A DNA stretch of 64,000 nt, taken from the NCBI GenBank assembly GCA_965224495.1, contig CBDCZI010000015.1, positions 242,620 through 306,619 of the forward strand, given 5' to 3'. This DNA is from CBDCZI01 sp965224495. GTDB taxonomy: Bacteria > Bacteroidota > Bacteroidia > Cytophagales > JAAEPT01. Position numbers and translations under genes: made by a program. Positions 1 through 9,585 of this stretch are shown one piece after another (within the stretch, counting starts at the first letter, position 1; every line of letters starts with the position of its first letter). Below the pieces are notes generated by a model, which did not search any database, was not told where the DNA came from, and saw only the letters and a program-made list of their open reading frames with translations.

Positions 1-1118
1 TTGTGTCAGAATGGGAATCATCAGGATTAACCTGTCCTGAGTTCTGTAGAAGATATGGATTTATTGCCAGTCAAATTTATAAATGGAGGAATGACGCTAA
101 AAGAGGTGCTGTTATGGGAATTAAAAACAAGGGTGAGTTACACTCTAAAATTGAGTTAGATGTTTTAAAGAGAGAAAACGAAGAGCTAAAAAAGGCTTTA
201 GGTGAATCTGCTTTTCACATCACTATTCTAAAAAAAAAAGTTAGAACTGGACAGACTAAAAAACAAGAAGTAGAATCTTTTGCTACCGAGTTTGACACTA
301 CTTTAAATAAGATGATAGAAATACTAGGGTTACCACGTTCGACTGTTTTTTACAAAAAAAAGTCTTATCCGAAAAGGAAAAGAACTCAACGTAAAGTTGT
401 TTCTGATAAGCTTAAAAAAGCGGTGTTAGAAATAGTTAAAAAGAAAGCTACTTACGGAGTACCACGAGTTCTAGCGATTTTAAAGCGTGATTATGGTATC
501 TATGAAACAAAATATCTAGTTCATCGATTTATGAAAGAAGAGGGGTTGCTTATTAAAAAGAACAGAACACGAGGTAGTAATAGAGCGCATACAGGAAAGG
601 TTTCTGTTGAAAAATCTAACACTCGTTGGGCAAGTGATATTACTTCCATAAAATGTTGGAACGGTGAGAAGTTACGAGTAGCAATTGTAATTGATTGTTG
701 TGACCGTTCAATTATATCCTGGAAAGCAGGTGCTCACATGCAGGCTTGTGATATTGAATTGATGGTTCAAGAAGCATTGTTTAATCGATTTGGAGAGAGT
801 TTACCTGAGAGAGATAAATTGGAACTCCTTCATGATAATGGACCTGAATACATAGAGAAAGGTTTGAGAAAACAATTAAATAAATGGGGACTAAAGGATT
901 GTAATACCCCTACATATTCTCCACAATCAAATGGAATTTGTGAGTCGTTTAACGGCACCTTTAAAAGAGATTACGTTTATGAAAATTGCTTAGATACACC
1001 AAAAATTGTAATGGATAAATTACATGAATGGTTTGAGGATTATAATAATTATGCTCCACACTCAGCTTTAAATATGAAAACACCACAAGAATTGTATAAC
1101 TTTGAAATAGCTGCTTAA
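1..1118 (+). CDS. IS3-family transposase, OrfA-OrfB in one frame (5' partial)
   Basis: This is the DDE transposase of the IS3 copy, cut by the window start. The N-terminal part is a helix-turn-helix region (EFCRRYGFIASQIYKW) followed by a coiled-coil stretch. The C-terminal part is the rve integrase core: D in WASDITSIK, D in LHDNGPEY, E in SNGICESFNG. In IS3 elements OrfA and OrfB are normally in different frames and are fused by -1 ribosomal slippage. Here they form one open frame, because the slippery A-run at 230-239 has ten A, against nine in copy B (9620-9628). The fused protein equals the frameshift product. Either the copy is locked into making full transposase, or the extra A is a sequencing error. 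Confidence 0.9.
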   Translation, partial: VSEWESSGLTCPEFCRRYGFIASQIYKWRNDAKRGAVMGIKNKGELHSKIELDVLKRENEELKKALGESAFHITILKKKVRTGQTKKQEVESFATEFDTTLNKMIEILGLPRSTVFYKKKSYPKRKRTQRKVVSDKLKKAVLEIVKKKATYGVPRVLAILKRDYGIYETKYLVHRFMKEEGLLIKKNRTRGSNRAHTGKVSVEKSNTRWASDITSIKCWNGEKLRVAIVIDCCDRSIISWKAGAHMQACDIELMVQEALFNRFGESLPERDKLELLHDNGPEYIEKGLRKQLNKWGLKDCNTPTYSPQSNGICESFNGTFKRDYVYENCLDTPKIVMDKLHEWFEDYNNYAPHSALNMKTPQELYNFEIAA

Positions 1119-1146
1119 CTAGTCCAACTTTTTATCGGTAAGAGCA
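1..1146 (+). mobile_element. IS3-family insertion sequence, copy A (left part outside window)
   Basis: The transposase, the sequence after its stop and the right terminal repeat match the complete copy at 8713-9990. The right end reads inward as TGCTCTTACCGATAAAAAG and ends at 1146, where the two copies stop matching. The left end lies before the window. It inserted into an IS1182-type transposase, whose reading frame resumes at 1147. Copies A and B are in opposite orientation with transposases pointing towards each other. Confidence 0.9.
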
Positions 1147-2241
1147 AAATTAAGAGCTCAGAATTCTAAAAAGAATAATTACAATCAAAAGAAAATAGAC
1201 CGACACATTGCTTATATCGAAACCAAATTAGCAGAGTATTGTTCGTTATTAGAATCAGCAGACGGAGACCAGAAAAAACAAATCCAAGCGAAGATAGAGA
1301 AGCAAAATAAACATAAAAAACAGTACTTAGCAATTGAAAAACAACTTGAGGAAACAGGAGAAAAACAAGTATCTACCTCTGACCCTGAGGCACGACAATT
1401 AGTTATTAGAGGTGTTGTTACTGAGGTTTGCTACAATGTTCAATCTACAGTTGATGCTAAAAACAAAATTCCTATTGATTATAAGGTTACCAACAAAAAC
1501 GACAAACAGGCAATGACAGACATGGTGAAAAGTGCCATTGATATCATAGGAAGCAATGAGTTTAACGCCGTTTTTGATAAGGGGTATTACACAGCTGAAC
1601 AAATTCACGACACTCAAAAACTAGGTGTAACCACTCATGTATGTGTTCCTGCACCAGCCTCTAATGCGCCGGACAAATCATATAATGTAAGTGAATTTAA
1701 ATACAATACAGAGAAAGACAGCTATACCTGCCCCGCAGGAAATACATTAACAACTAATGGTAATTGGTACAACAAACGAGTATATAAAGTCAAGCAATAT
1801 AAAACCAATAAATGTAAAGCATGCCCGGTAAAATCTAGCTGCACAAAATCTAAATCACAACGAATAATCGAACGTCACCAATTTGCAGGAGCACTAGTTA
1901 TTAACAAACAAAACATAGCGAAGAACCCAGAAATCTACGCACAAAGACAAGCTGTGGTTGAGCACCCTTTCGGGACAATGAAAAGGTCTTGGGGATTTGA
2001 CTATATCATGACAAAAAAATCAAAAAAACATGCTTCCGCAGATGTTGGTCTTATCTTCATAGCCTACAATCTTAAAAGATTGATGAATATCATAGGTATA
2101 ACGGGGTTATTAGAGGTAATAACCTCCTTTTTTCATCGTTTACACTCTGTTTATCTCTATTTCTTCATATATCACTCTATTAAGCTAAAAAACAGAGTCT
2201 CTTCTAGCTTTTTTACTTTGTCCCAGATTTCTATATTTTAG
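1147..2241 (+). pseudogene. IS1182-type transposase, 5' end removed by IS3 insertion
   Basis: The frame is open without a stop from 1123 (inside the IS3 end) to the stop at 2239-2241, so its start lies left of IS3 copy A, outside the window. The visible part has a lysine-rich coiled-coil stretch, then NAVFDKGYYTAEQ, a cysteine cluster (YTCPAGN, KCKACPVKSSCTKS) and VEHPFGTMKRSWGFDY near the C-terminus. This layout is that of IS1182/IS5-superfamily DDE transposases with a zinc-ribbon-like insert. No ATG occurs before 1513, so it is unlikely to make active enzyme. It shows that IS elements inserted into one another here. Confidence 0.75.
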
Positions 2242-2302
2242 TCGTACTTTTCTGTATTTTTGAATACTAACAAAAAAAACGGAGGTTTTTAGACAAGCTG
2301 TC

Positions 2303-2316
2303 GTTGGCAGTAAGTG
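2303..2316 (+). repeat. 14-bp inverted repeat, left of the STAND gene
   Basis: The sequence GTTGGCAGTAAGTG matches, with one mismatch, the reverse complement of 7074-7087. The pair brackets the nuclease-STAND gene, 45 bases before its ATG and 19 bases after its stop. This suggests the gene arrived as a unit. Confidence 0.5.
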
Positions 2317-2360
2317 AAAAAACAGCACCGGAATATCAAAAATAGGATAAATATCAAAAA

Positions 2361-5300
2361 ATGAATTGGAAAATTTTTGGTTTAAAATACGACAATCGAG
2401 AAACTTGGGCATTTGAACAAATGTCTTATCTGCTTTTCTGTACTGAATTTAATAATAGAATTGGATTATTTCGCTACAAAAACCAAACAGGAATTGAGAC
2501 AGAGCCGATTGAAAAAGATGGAAAACATTATGGTTTTCAATCTAAATATTATACAACCTCAATTGCAGTCAACAAAGACGACCTCATTGATTCAATTAAA
2601 AAAGCTAAATCAAAAAATAAACAATTAGACGTATTATTTTTCTACATCAACCAAGAGCTGTCTGAAAGCACTACTAAAAGCAAAAAAAAAAACCGCAGTA
2701 TCAATTAGATATTGAGAAAGCAGCTAAGGGAGAAGGAATTAATATTCAATGGCGAGTTCCAAGTCATTTTGAATTACAATTATCTTTACCAGACAATAAA
2801 TATATTAATGACATTTTTTTTTAGCCTTGAACCAAACAAAGGAGATTTACTTGATGAAATTTCTAAACACAACGAGAATGTTTTACAAGCAATTCAAACA
2901 GAAATATCATTCGGAAACAAACAAATTAAAATTGACAGAAGTTCTGTTGTTGAAGCAATAGCAGATACTTCTCAATCGAAAAAAAACATAATTATTTCAG
3001 GCGAAGGGGGCTGTGGGAAAACCGCAATTTTCAAGGAGTATTATAATTCTTATTTTAACAAAATACCAATTTGTGTTTTTAAAGCAAATGAACTTAATGT
3101 AAATCACATTAACGACATATTTCACTTTGACCACAAATTTACATTTACACAGTTTCTCGATACTTACAAAGATGAACCACTTAAAATATTTGTAATTGAT
3201 TCCGCAGAAAAACTTGCAGAAATTTCTAACAACGATATTCTAATTACATTAATAGAAAAGTTAAAAGAGAATGCTTGGAATATTATATTTACAACACGCT
3301 ACGCTTATCTTAATGATTTAATTTTTCATATTAAGGAGAATTATCAGTTGCCATTTGAAGTGAATAATGTTTCTTTGATTAGTACTGATAAATTAAAGTC
3401 AATCGCAGATGAATTCAAATTTTCACTTCCCGACAATCAAAAATTCGTAGAACGTCTTAGAAACTTGTTTTATCTAAGGGAGTACGTTCAACAATATTCA
3501 AATATTGACAAACAAGGAAATTATAATGGATTTATTGATTTGCTTTGGAAAAAGAAAATACAAAGTATTGTTAAAAAAGACAACCTGAACCTAGAAAGAG
3601 AAAGATGTATTATTAGCATTGCCAAACAAAGGTGTGAAACAGGAAGGTTTTATATCAATGCAGACAGTTTGCCACAAACAGCATTATTTCAATTAAAACA
3701 AGACGAAATACTTGGATATGACGACACACATAACGGATATTTCATTACTCATGATATTTATGAAGAATGGACGTTGGACAAAATAGTTTCCCGTAGTTTT
3801 TCAAATTATTCAAACATAAAAGACTTTTTTGACGACTTAGGAAATTCATTACCTATCCGCAGAGCATTTAGATTATGGTTATCTGACCATTTATCTGAAA
3901 ACAGTAAAGAAATAGAAAATTTTATTCAAGGAGCATTTCCCCACGTTGAAGTAACACAATTTTGGAAAGATGAAATTTTAGTTTCTGTATTATTATCGGA
4001 TTATTCAGAGACATTTTTTAATTTTTTCGAGAAGGAAATCATTGCAAATGATTTTAAAATACTAAAACGTATTTTGTTCCTACTAAGAATCGCCTGTACT
4101 GATATTTCAGAAATTCAAAATATTGAAATTATAAAACCTAAAGGCAAAGGTTGGGAAGAAGTAATTACGCTTATTTACAAACATAAAACTGACTTTTTTG
4201 AGAGTAATTTAAAACTTGTTTTACCAGTTTTAACTGATTGGTGCGAGTTCAATAAAGTAGGTAATGCTACACGGTACTCTGGATTGATGGTTTTAAGTGT
4301 AATTCAAAAAACTGAAACTGAAGAAAACTTCTTCATTCAAGATGGAGCTGAAGAAAACATTTTAAAAGTAATATTTAATACAACTAAAGAACTAAGAGTA
4401 GAACTAAAAGAAATTTTCGAAAAAGTTATTGCTAGTAAATGGACAAATCACAGCGATCCGTATCAAGGACTTTGCTCGAAAATTTTAGAGAAGCCCTATA
4501 TAGCAATTGAATTAATAAAAACACTTCCATCACATGTAATTCAATTGTGTGATTTATTTTGGAAAAAGCAACCAAAAAAACATTACAGTTATGGATATGA
4601 TAGAGATTCAATGGAAAGTCGTTATGGTTTGTCGGAAAAATACAAACTCAATTATTTTCCTGCTAGTGCTAATCAAACACCTATAAAATGGCTATTACAA
4701 ATAGCTTTCCACGAAACACTCGATTTTATCATTGATTTCTCAAATAGGTCTGTTGAATCTTATAGCCATTCTGATTATGGAAAAGAAGACGTTGAAAAAA
4801 TCATATTACATATAAATGGAAAAGAGATAAGCCAATATTTGAGTTCGGCTATATGGAGCATGTATCGTGGAAATGGCAGCCCAGTAGTACCATATTTACT
4901 GCAATCAATGCACATGGCTTTAGAAAAAGTACTTTTAGAATTTTCTCAATTATTAAAATCAGAAATAGTTCAGGATATACTTCTGAAAATTCTTACTAAT
5001 TCCAAATCAGCTTCTCTTACTTCTATTGTTTGTAGTGTTGTACTTGCAAATCCTGATAAATTCCATGACATAGATTTAATACTATTTGAAACCATTGAAT
5101 TATTTCACTTAGACACAATTAGAAGTTCTAATGAATTTCATGCGAAATCTACATACTCAATAGGATATGGAATGGATAAGATGAAAGACATTTTATATAC
5201 AGATGAAAGACTGAATTCATGTAAAGACAAACATAGAAGTTCAAATTTAGAATCCTTGTTTTTGAATTATCAGCTTTTCGGTGTAAAAGGATTTACAGAG

Positions 5301-7055
5301 GTTCAAAATTCTGAATTCATTGAGAAATTGTATAAAATAATTGACCAATACAAATCCAATGCTTCAACAAATAAATCATTTGGAATACTGTTGGCAAGAA
5401 TGGATAGACGAAATCTTATTCCCAAAGTGTCAAAGCATGACGACAATAATTTACTAATAGAATTTAGTCCCAAAGAACTTTCTGTTGAACATAGCAAGGA
5501 AAGTGAGCAAGCAGATAGTCAATACAAAGAAATGTTCAAGTATGCATCCCTTAGATTATGGGCTGACTTTCTCAAAGATAAGAGTGAGCAAACAAAAACA
5601 GCAAAACATCAAGACTACGATAAGAATCCTCTTTTAGCACTATCGGAAACCAAACAACTGATTGAAGAGCTAAAAACTGGACGAAATGGAATCGGAAATT
5701 TTGACTATTCCATACCTGCGTTTTCGTGTTCTAAATTATTAATTGAGCATAAAGACAAACTATCAAAAGAAGATAAGGCTTTTTGTAAAGTAATTGTTCT
5801 TTCTTCTCTATCTAATCTTTTTGCCGATAATTACGACTATCAAATAAGTGATGGGGTTGAAGCATCTGTCCATGCGATACCAGTACTAATAAATGAATTT
5901 TCGGAAGAAACAGAAGATTATATTTCAATCATGGTTATGGCTCTTTTGGATGAAACATCAATCGGAGCCTATAAAAGAATATGTGATTACGTCATTGAAT
6001 CAATTCACAAATCAAAATTGTGGGAACAAAATCCAAAAATTGCTCAATCCATTTTATTTGGATATGTAAAGCTCCAACCTATTTACAAAAATATTGTTGC
6101 AGAAATAAGAAAAAAACAAGGATGGGGTCCAATTTCTAAAAGTTCGATTTTAGGAGAATTTGAAAAAACAAATTCTGATTTTACTTTTGAGAATATATCA
6201 TTTGATATAAACGATATTTCTTCATTTGACATTCATGGTTTGGAAATAATTCTTCAATTAATTCCTTCCAACACAAAAGATAAAACTCATTTAAATATCT
6301 ATTCTAAATCTTTGCTATTTTTAGCACCACAGTTACTCAATGATAGAAAAAGAAACAAAGAGGACTCGGGAAAGGATTCCAATATTTATTCTTTACGATT
6401 ACATATTTTCAAGAAGTTTGCTCATTTCATTTTACAAAGAGAAATAAACGAAATTGACATATACATTAAACCATTTGTTGATTCGTTTTCTTCAACAGAA
6501 GAAACAGCTTCATTTATTTCAGAATTAGTAAGTGCAGAAGATTACATAAACAAGCATGAACAATTTTGGCATATTTGGAACAACCTATATCCGAGAATAA
6601 AAGAATTATGTTCAAATACACGTGGCTATCATTTAAAAGGAATTATAATAAATTACTTGCTCGCATGGCGTTGGTGGCGTGAAGGAATTGAAGAGTGGCA
6701 TAGCTTAAAAAAGGAAAACTTATTACTTTACACAAACACTTCAAAAGAAATAGGGAACATTCCCGCTGTGTTGTATTCTGTTGTCAAAGTTTTAAATTCA
6801 ATTGGGTCAAACTTTAAAGATGAAGGTATAGATTGGATTTATACAATTGTGTCAAACAATAAATCTTTAAATCTTGACGATTTAGAATCAAACACTCAAT
6901 ATTACTTGGAAAAGTTTTTAAGAAAGTTTGTTTTCATCAACAAACAAAAAATAAAAGAAGAAATAAAATTGAAAAACAAAATAATCCCAATACTTGATTT
7001 TATGATTGAACGAGATTCTATACATGCTTATTTATTACGAGAAAGTATATTATAA
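2361..7055 (+). CDS. Nuclease-STAND NTPase, probable antiviral sensor (Avs-like); two homopolymer frameshifts
   Basis: Read across two frame changes this is one protein of about 1,565 residues. Residues 1-150 look like a PD-(D/E)xK nuclease: GIETEPI, then YGFQSKYY (the QxK signature), then ELSES. Then comes a STAND-type P-loop ATPase: Walker A GEGGCGKT near base 3000, Walker B IFVIDSAEK, sensor-like IIFTTRYAY, and a winged-helix motif ITHDIYEEW near base 3745. About 1,000 helical residues follow without a recognised motif, the place where STAND proteins carry a sensor array. The frame changes lie in an A-run of 11 (2682-2692; one A more restores the frame) and a T-run of 9 (2814-2822; one T fewer returns to the first frame). 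The intervening stretch reads sensibly in the shifted frame (PQYQLDIEKAAK). Known Avs proteins are nuclease-ATPase-sensor fusions triggered by phage proteins; that role here is inferred from architecture. ATG at 2361 follows an A-rich leader. Confidence 0.7.
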
Positions 7056-7073
7056 TAGTAGATAACAATCAAG

Positions 7074-7270
7074 CACCTACTGCCAACAATGTATAAAATA
7101 CATAGGGCGTTTGTGCTAAACCGAAAGGTCTGTGAGTATTAGCAAAGTCCGTTAAATATAAAATTTGGCATTTAAGAGAAAAATAAAAGCAAAATATTTA
7201 TATTTAGCTAAGTAATAAACCGAAACGTATGTACTTACTTATTGCCCTACGTTTCTTATACTAACCGTTC
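7074..7270. repeat. Long imperfect palindrome downstream of the STAND gene (cassette-like repeat)
   Basis: The left arm runs from TGCCAACAATGTATAAAATA through CATAGGGC and the right arm contains GCCCTACGTTTCTTATACTA followed by ACCGTT. The arms pair imperfectly over about 25 bp at their ends, and a further inner pairing involves AAACCGAAAGGT and AAACCGAAACGTATG. The first 14 bases are the inverted partner of 2303-2316. It fills most of the 227-base gap between the STAND gene and the next lipoprotein. It resembles recurrent hairpin elements of flavobacterial intergenic DNA, but no family was confirmed. Confidence 0.45.
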
Positions 7271-7282
7271 TAAACAAAAACT

Positions 7283-8221
7283 ATGAAACTAAAATTTATT
7301 ATTTCCTTTCTAGCCATATTATTATTTGCAAACTGCAAGAATAATCAAATAGATGAAAGCGTTGAAATTAACAATACTGTAAAACTATGGACAGAATGCC
7401 TAAATAATAAAAACTTTAATGCCCTCTCTGATATTTATACTGATTCCGTTATTTATTATGGGTTAAATAAAGTAAAAAAAGGTGTCATTGACCACAAGAA
7501 AAAAGCACTCAATAGACATAATGATTTCAAACAGACAATTTTAAATAACCTTAAAATCACCGATACAATCAATGGAAAAAAAGTTTCCTTCATTAAAAGT
7601 ATTTTCTTTAACTCTAAACAAAAAAGCTATCCTTCTTATCTCGTTTTGAATAAAATAGATGATAAATGGGAAATCTCAACAGAAAGCGATTCAATTACAG
7701 ACAAAAATCTAAAGAAAAATAAAATCGCCGAAAGTGTAAAAGGAAAACTTAAAGGTGACTTTAATGGAGATAAAAATATAGAATATGCTTGGATTCAAAA
7801 TCCAGAGACATTGAATCCTGGTTCAGATGAATACCCTTTAACTGGTTCTGAATTATGCAAAGGTAAATGTGAAAGCATTATATATTTCACCGACAAAAAT
7901 ATACCAGCATTTAAAATATCATCATTTGGTGGTTGGATAATAAACGTAGGTGACATAGATAATGACGGGACAGATGAAATTGGTTTTTGGAGAAATAATG
8001 CTCCACATCAAGCAGGAAGTATGATGCAATTAGATATCTATAATATAAAAAAAGGAACAACGCCATTAGTAAGTACATACATTAAAATTGGACTTCACGA
8101 ATTAAAAGACAGTGAAATTGTAACAAAATTAAGTAATAATAAAATTCAAATTAAAGAAAGTCATTACGATTCAAATGATTTTGAATGGGTTCTTCAAAAC
8201 AGGATAGTCAGGATTAGATAA
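7283..8221 (+). CDS. Lipoprotein with FG-GAP/VCBS-like calcium-binding motifs, function unknown
   Basis: The 312-residue product begins with a lipoprotein signal (MKLKFIISFLAILLFANC; lipobox Cys about residue 18), so it should be anchored on the periplasmic side of a membrane. Residues 25-130 look like an NTF2/SnoaL-type fold (KLWTECLNNKNFNALSDIY). Later come GDFNGDKN and GDIDNDGTDE, the acidic Dx[DN]xDGxxD pattern of FG-GAP repeats. ATG at 7283 follows AACAAAAACT, the A-rich leader usual here. It lies between the palindrome and a decayed stretch, so it is part of the accessory region. No partner or substrate can be assigned. Confidence 0.7.
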   Translation: MKLKFIISFLAILLFANCKNNQIDESVEINNTVKLWTECLNNKNFNALSDIYTDSVIYYGLNKVKKGVIDHKKKALNRHNDFKQTILNNLKITDTINGKKVSFIKSIFFNSKQKSYPSYLVLNKIDDKWEISTESDSITDKNLKKNKIAESVKGKLKGDFNGDKNIEYAWIQNPETLNPGSDEYPLTGSELCKGKCESIIYFTDKNIPAFKISSFGGWIINVGDIDNDGTDEIGFWRNNAPHQAGSMMQLDIYNIKKGTTPLVSTYIKIGLHELKDSEIVTKLSNNKIQIKESHYDSNDFEWVLQNRIVRIR

Positions 8222-8231
8222 AAAAGTTTAG

Positions 8232-8350
8232 AATCGAGTAGACGGCTGACAGCCTAATTGACTGTCAGTACGTCTCTCACACCACCCAATTACCTTAGCT
8301 TAGGATTAACAAACCCTCGCATACAGCACTTTCACCTTTTGGGTTTTATA
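8232..8350 (-). mobile_element. Probable 3' remnant of a bacterial group II intron (domains V-VI)
   Basis: On the minus strand a hairpin containing GGTGAAAGTGC (domain V-like, with closing pairs AAACCC/GGGTTT) is followed by GGTGTGAGAGACGTACTGAC, a CTGACAG/CTGTCAG stem and CTACTCGATT. The last pattern is typical of the 3' end of bacterial group II introns. No intron-encoded reverse transcriptase is near, so only the tail survives. Identification is by motif memory, not by a covariance-model search. Confidence 0.35.
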
Positions 8351-8392
8351 ACTCTTTGAGCTATATTTAACATTCAAGACACACACACTAAT

Positions 8393-8572
8393 ATGGACAC
8401 TACCAATAAAGAATATATTGGTCATTTTGGAAGTACATTAAAATATCAATCCATGGTTATTTATAATCCTGAAAAAAACATTTCAATAAGCATCGTAACC
8501 AATTGTAGCGGTAAATATTTTAACAACGTTTTTTTCCAAGAACTAATACCTGCGAGACTTGACGAACTGTAA
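8393..8572 (+). pseudogene. C-terminal fragment of a beta-lactamase-family serine hydrolase
   Basis: A 59-codon frame carries GHFGSTLKYQSMVIYNPEKN followed by ISISIVTN. This matches the end of class C beta-lactamase-like hydrolases, where GH-GG-x-GF-x-S is followed by a strand ending in LTN. The catalytic SxxK and YxN regions of the N-terminal 300 residues are absent, so it is a remnant. It lies just past the group II intron tail, consistent with loss of the 5' part by recombination. Confidence 0.55.
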
Positions 8573-8659
8573 GAGCAAAAGAACTATTTTCACCATTTGA
8601 AGTACACATTGCATTCTTTAATTTGAAAAACTACTGAAAAGAATATTACCGTCAATAAT

Positions 8660-8712
8660 CTATTTCTTAGGTGCACACTTAGGTTTGTATTTCGAACGTT
8701 TTTTCTTGAATA
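8660..8712 (-). pseudogene. Severed 3' end of the porP/sprF-like gene
   Basis: Reading leftward from the target-site duplication, the frame continues the PorP frame interrupted at 9991. It gives KKKRSKYKPKCAPKK after the shared VF codons and stops at 8660-8662. A basic C-terminal tail with a CxPK/CPRF-like end is typical of PorP/SprF proteins. Removing the IS and one duplicated AATA restores a continuous gene. Confidence 0.75.
8709..8712. repeat. Target-site duplication AATA (left) of IS3 copy B
   Basis: AATA here is repeated at 9991-9994, directly abutting the two TG...CA ends of the element. It marks the insertion point in the porP-like gene. Confidence 0.75.
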
Positions 8713-8740
8713 TGCTCTTACCGATAAAAAGTTGGACTAG

Positions 8741-9547
8741 TTAAGCAGCTATTTCAAAGTTATACAATTCTTGTGGTGTTTTCATATTTAAAGCTGAGTG
8801 TGGAGCATAATTATTATAATCCTCAAACCATTCATGTAATTTATCCATTACAATTTTTGGTGTATCTAAGCAATTTTCATAAACGTAATCTCTTTTAAAG
8901 GTGCCGTTAAACGACTCACAAATTCCATTTGATTGTGGAGAATATGTAGGGGTATTACAATCCTTTAGTCCCCATTTATTTAATTGTTTTCTCAAACCTT
9001 TCTCTATGTATTCAGGTCCATTATCATGAAGGAGTTCCAATTTATCTCTCTCAGGTAAACTCTCTCCAAATCGATTAAACAATGCTTCTTGAACCATCAA
9101 TTCAATATCACAAGCCTGCATGTGAGCACCTGCTTTCCAGGATATAATTGAACGGTCACAACAATCAATTACAATTGCTACTCGTAACTTCTCACCGTTC
9201 CAACATTTTATGGAAGTAATATCACTTGCCCAACGAGTGTTAGATTTTTCAACAGAAACCTTTCCTGTATGCGCTCTATTACTACCTCGTGTTCTGTTCT
9301 TTTTAATAAGCAACCCCTCTTCTTTCATAAATCGATGAACTAGATATTTTGTTTCATAGATACCATAATCACGCTTTAAAATCGCTAGAACTCGTGGTAC
9401 TCCGTAAGTAGCTTTCTTTTTAACTATTTCTAACACCGCTTTTTTAAGCTTATCAGAAACAACTTTACGTTGAGTTCTTTTCCTTTTCGGATAAGACTTT
9501 TTTTTGTAAAAAACAGTCGAACGTGGTAACCCTAGTATTTCTATCAT
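8741..9547 (-). CDS. IS3-family transposase OrfB (catalytic part)
   Basis: The 268-residue frame from its first ATG carries the HTH_21 region (ATYGVPRVLAILKRDYGIYE) and the rve DDE integrase core (WASDITSIK, LHDNGPEY, SNGICESFNG). In the family it is made mainly as an OrfAB fusion by -1 slippage, so the coding region in this frame really extends upstream to the slippery site at 9620-9628. Length and motifs are complete, so this copy should be able to supply transposase. Confidence 0.9.
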   Translation of the reverse strand: MIEILGLPRSTVFYKKKSYPKRKRTQRKVVSDKLKKAVLEIVKKKATYGVPRVLAILKRDYGIYETKYLVHRFMKEEGLLIKKNRTRGSNRAHTGKVSVEKSNTRWASDITSIKCWNGEKLRVAIVIDCCDRSIISWKAGAHMQACDIELMVQEALFNRFGESLPERDKLELLHDNGPEYIEKGLRKQLNKWGLKDCNTPTYSPQSNGICESFNGTFKRDYVYENCLDTPKIVMDKLHEWFEDYNNYAPHSALNMKTPQELYNFEIAA

Positions 9548-9585
9548 CTTATTTAAAGTAGTGTCAAACTCGGTAGCAAAAGATT

